From: Arenicellales bacterium
GTDB lineage: Bacteria; Pseudomonadota; Gammaproteobacteria; Arenicellales; UBA868
NCBI GenBank assembly: GCA_028825345.1
Contig: JAPKAJ010000024.1
Span: 1-15,754 of the forward strand
Direction of reading: 5' to 3'
Length of the DNA: 15,754 bases
Part shown: one piece after another, positions 14,189 to 15,754 of the stretch
How positions within the stretch are numbered: position 1 is the stretch's first letter
How the letters are laid out: each line of letters starts with the position of its first letter
Notes under the pieces: generated by a model
Database searches by the model: none
Told to the model about the DNA's origin: nothing
Seen by the model: only the letters and a program-made list of their open reading frames with translations
Translations under genes and position numbers: made by a program

Positions 14189-14859
14189 TCCGTGCCGGAT
14201 GTGCCTTGCTTGCAGCAATACTGCTAAGTGGTGGCTGCGCCAGGATACCGCCTGCGGCATTAGCGCCTAGCGCAGCCGATGCGCTTTGGGCGGCACGCCA
14301 GGAACAGCTTAATAATCTGCGGCAGTGGAATCTGCGTGGACGTGTCGCCATACGCACCTCGGAGTCGGGCGCCAGTGCACACCTACGTTGGGAGCGTAAA
14401 GATCAGCAGAGCCGGATTGATCTTTTTGGTGCTTTCGGCGGTGGCAAAGCCCGTTTGTGGGTTGACGAAAACGGTGCCCGGTTGCGTGACCACCAGGGCC
14501 AGGAATTTGAGGCAGACAGTGCCACCCAGGTCCTTGCTGACGGCACTGGCTGGCATATCCCCCTTGATCAGCTGGGCTACTGGATTCGGGGGCTACCCGC
14601 TCCAAGTGAGGTCCGGGCGATAGAAACTGATGCTCGCGGTGCTTTGATTTCACTCAGCCAACTGGGGTGGGATATCACCTATTCTGAGTACGCGGTGTTC
14701 GACGAAAAGGAGCTACCTCGTAAGATCCGAATGATGGCCTGGCCTGATACCGTGAAAAACTTCTCGACCCACGCGGGGCTGATAGGGGATACCCTGATTG
14801 TAAAAATACTGATCGAACATTGGAGCGAGCGGGCTACCGCCAAAGAGATGGAGCAATGA
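14185..14859 (+). CDS. lolB: Outer-membrane lipoprotein insertase LolB
   Basis: LolB is an outer-membrane lipoprotein that takes lipoproteins from periplasmic LolA and inserts them into the inner leaflet of the outer membrane. The 224-residue product has a short lipoprotein signal ending in LLSGGC (Cys18), followed by a conserved W..R...L..W.L.GR.A motif at about 35-57. The predicted protruding loop near 80-90 (DLFGAFGGGKA) carries Phe84 where I would align the functionally important Leu68 of E. coli LolB; a bulky hydrophobic tip is kept. The end includes PRKIRM and IKI-like strands (LIVKILIEHW) typical of the barrel closure. Start is GTG at 14185, overlapping the TPR gene stop; it shares ATGA with ispE downstream. 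The lipobox is slightly atypical (Ser at -3). Confidence 0.93.
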   Translation: MIRAGCALLAAILLSGGCARIPPAALAPSAADALWAARQEQLNNLRQWNLRGRVAIRTSESGASAHLRWERKDQQSRIDLFGAFGGGKARLWVDENGARLRDHQGQEFEADSATQVLADGTGWHIPLDQLGYWIRGLPAPSEVRAIETDARGALISLSQLGWDITYSEYAVFDEKELPRKIRMMAWPDTVKNFSTHAGLIGDTLIVKILIEHWSERATAKEMEQ

Positions 14860-15689
14860 GCAGTTGGCTGGCACCCGCAAAACTTAATCTGTTTTTACAC
14901 GTAGTTGGCCAGCGTGACGATGGACTGCACGAGTTGCAGACGCTCTTTCAGTTGCTCGACTATGGCGATACGTTGGATTTTGATGCCCGTCGTGACGGTG
15001 TGATCCGGCGTCTGGGTGCGCCGCAATTGCCTGGTGACGACCTGAGTGTGCGCGCGGCGCGCGCCCTGCAGGCGGCAAGCGGCACTACCCTTGGGGCCGA
15101 TATTCATCTTACTAAGCGAATCCCTGTTGGGGCGGGTCTCGGTGGGGGGAGCTCTGACGCTGCCACCGTGCTTGTCGCGTTGAATCGGATATGGAATACA
15201 GGTCTCAGCCGGGCAAAATTGACTCAACTTGGACTGGCGCTAGGGGCGGATGTCCCGTTATTTGTCGGTGGCTGCTCAGCCTGGGGTGAGGGAGTGGGCG
15301 AGCGACTATTGCCAACAATCCTGCCAGAGCAGCAATACTGTGTGATTTGGCCCCAAGTCAGTGTCTCGACCGGGATTATATTTGCTGATCGCGAATTGAC
15401 ACGAAACAGCTCGCGAATCAGAATACCGGGCCCATTTGAGGGTGATCGGCGCAACGATCTGGAGCCGGTGGCAAGACGACAGTTTCCTGAGGTAGGGCAG
15501 TGCCTGGATTGGCTGGGCAAATTTGGTCCCGCCCGGATGTCGGGCAGTGGGTCAGCGGCTTTCGTGGCAGTGGTTGATAACCACGCTGGCCAGCAGATTC
15601 TTGACCAGCTGCCTGCCACATACAGTGGCCTGGTTGCCCGGGGAATTAACCAGAACCCGGCGTTTGCCGATGAATCTGATGGGGTGTAG
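14856..15689 (+). CDS. ispE: 4-diphosphocytidyl-2-C-methyl-D-erythritol kinase IspE
   Basis: IspE is a GHMP-family kinase that phosphorylates CDP-methylerythritol in the non-mevalonate (MEP) isoprenoid pathway. From the ATG at 14856 it has 277 residues. Visible motifs are PAKLNLFLHV at 7-16 with catalytic Lys9, the ATP-binding glycine-rich loop PVGAGLGGGSSDA at 90-102, GADVPLFVGG at 130-139 with catalytic Asp132, and the C-terminal GHMP motif ARMSGSGSAAF near 225-235. The ATG shares ATGA with the lolB stop and has GGAG just upstream. A longer frame from 14820 adds 12 residues unlike the family and is rejected. The TAG stop at 15687-15689 lies inside the downstream tRNA-Gln gene (positions U8-A9-G10 of the tRNA), so the last three codons and the stop are shared with the tRNA. 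Confidence 0.95.
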   Translation: MSSWLAPAKLNLFLHVVGQRDDGLHELQTLFQLLDYGDTLDFDARRDGVIRRLGAPQLPGDDLSVRAARALQAASGTTLGADIHLTKRIPVGAGLGGGSSDAATVLVALNRIWNTGLSRAKLTQLGLALGADVPLFVGGCSAWGEGVGERLLPTILPEQQYCVIWPQVSVSTGIIFADRELTRNSSRIRIPGPFEGDRRNDLEPVARRQFPEVGQCLDWLGKFGPARMSGSGSAAFVAVVDNHAGQQILDQLPATYSGLVARGINQNPAFADESDGV

Positions 15690-15754
15690 CCAAGTGGTAA
15701 GGCACCGGATTTTGATTCCGGTATTCCCAGGTTCGAATCCTGGCACCCCAGCCA
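15680..15754 (+). tRNA. tRNA-Gln (anticodon TTG), complete with encoded CCA
   Basis: A full 75-nt cloverleaf is present. The acceptor stem is TGGGGTG (15680-15686) paired with CACCCCA, followed by G73 and an encoded CCA (15752-15754). The anticodon stem CCGGA/TCCGG (15705-15709, 15717-15721) carries loop TTTTGAT with anticodon TTG at 15712-15714. The T arm shows CCAGG-TTCGAAT-CCTGG. U1 and the overall sequence match E. coli tRNA-Gln closely. It reads CAA, and CAG by wobble. Its first 10 nt overlap the end of ispE, so it is probably processed from, or at least co-transcribed with, the lolB-ispE message; no convincing separate promoter is seen just upstream. The window ends exactly at the CCA end. 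Confidence 0.97.

Noticed and set aside
14820..14855. Upstream ispE start at 14820
   Set aside because: The extra 12 residues do not fit the family N-terminus; the ATG at 14856 sits in a classic ATGA overlap with a GGAG just upstream.
1..15754. Mobile elements, CRISPR arrays, defence or toxin-antitoxin genes
   Set aside because: No direct-repeat arrays, transposase motifs or att-like duplications were seen. The tRNA-Gln 3' end is a possible integration site in principle, but the window stops at its CCA so nothing can be said about insertion there.

Overview
The window reads as an ordinary, gene-dense stretch of a gammaproteobacterial chromosome. I see no insertion sequence, phage gene, CRISPR array or foreign-looking block. 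The protein families and the order hemA-prfA-prmC diverging from TPR lipoprotein-lolB-ispE-tRNA-Gln match what I recall from Pseudomonas and its relatives. The genus cannot be fixed from the sequence alone. Coding DNA is moderately GC-rich, and the one striking compositional exception is the AT-rich gap upstream of gltA.

Layout, left to right. (1) Plus strand, 1-2753: the 3' part of hslV, then hslU (the HslUV ATP-dependent protease), then an Xni/ExoIX-like 5'-3' exonuclease-family gene. (2) Minus strand, 5413-2812: gltA (citrate synthase), ycgL, a small two-helix membrane protein and an exported protein of unknown function. They are tightly spaced and probably co-transcribed. (3) A 245-bp AT-rich divergent region separates gltA from a plus-strand alpha/beta hydrolase (5659-6513). 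(4) dacB (penicillin-binding protein 4 type) on the minus strand diverges from a DUF1820 gene that has a very good extended -10 promoter. (5) Minus strand, 12297-8426: hemA, prfA, prmC and msrA in one probable operon linking tetrapyrrole synthesis, translation termination and oxidised-protein repair. (6) Plus strand, 12479-15754: a TPR lipoprotein, lolB, ispE and tRNA-Gln(UUG). The first three overlap by 4 bp at each junction, and the tRNA overlaps the ispE stop codon.

Functional links: PrmC methylates the GGQ glutamine of the release factor encoded just upstream of it. HemA makes the first committed precursor of haem from glutamyl-tRNA. LolB inserts lipoproteins into the outer membrane, and the neighbouring TPR gene encodes a predicted lipoprotein. 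No clear new system was found. The observations most worth a second look are the ispE/tRNA-Gln overlap, the AT-rich gltA control region with its palindrome, the aromatic C-terminal tail on citrate synthase, changed metal-ligand positions in the exonuclease, and the unknown gene pair downstream of ycgL.
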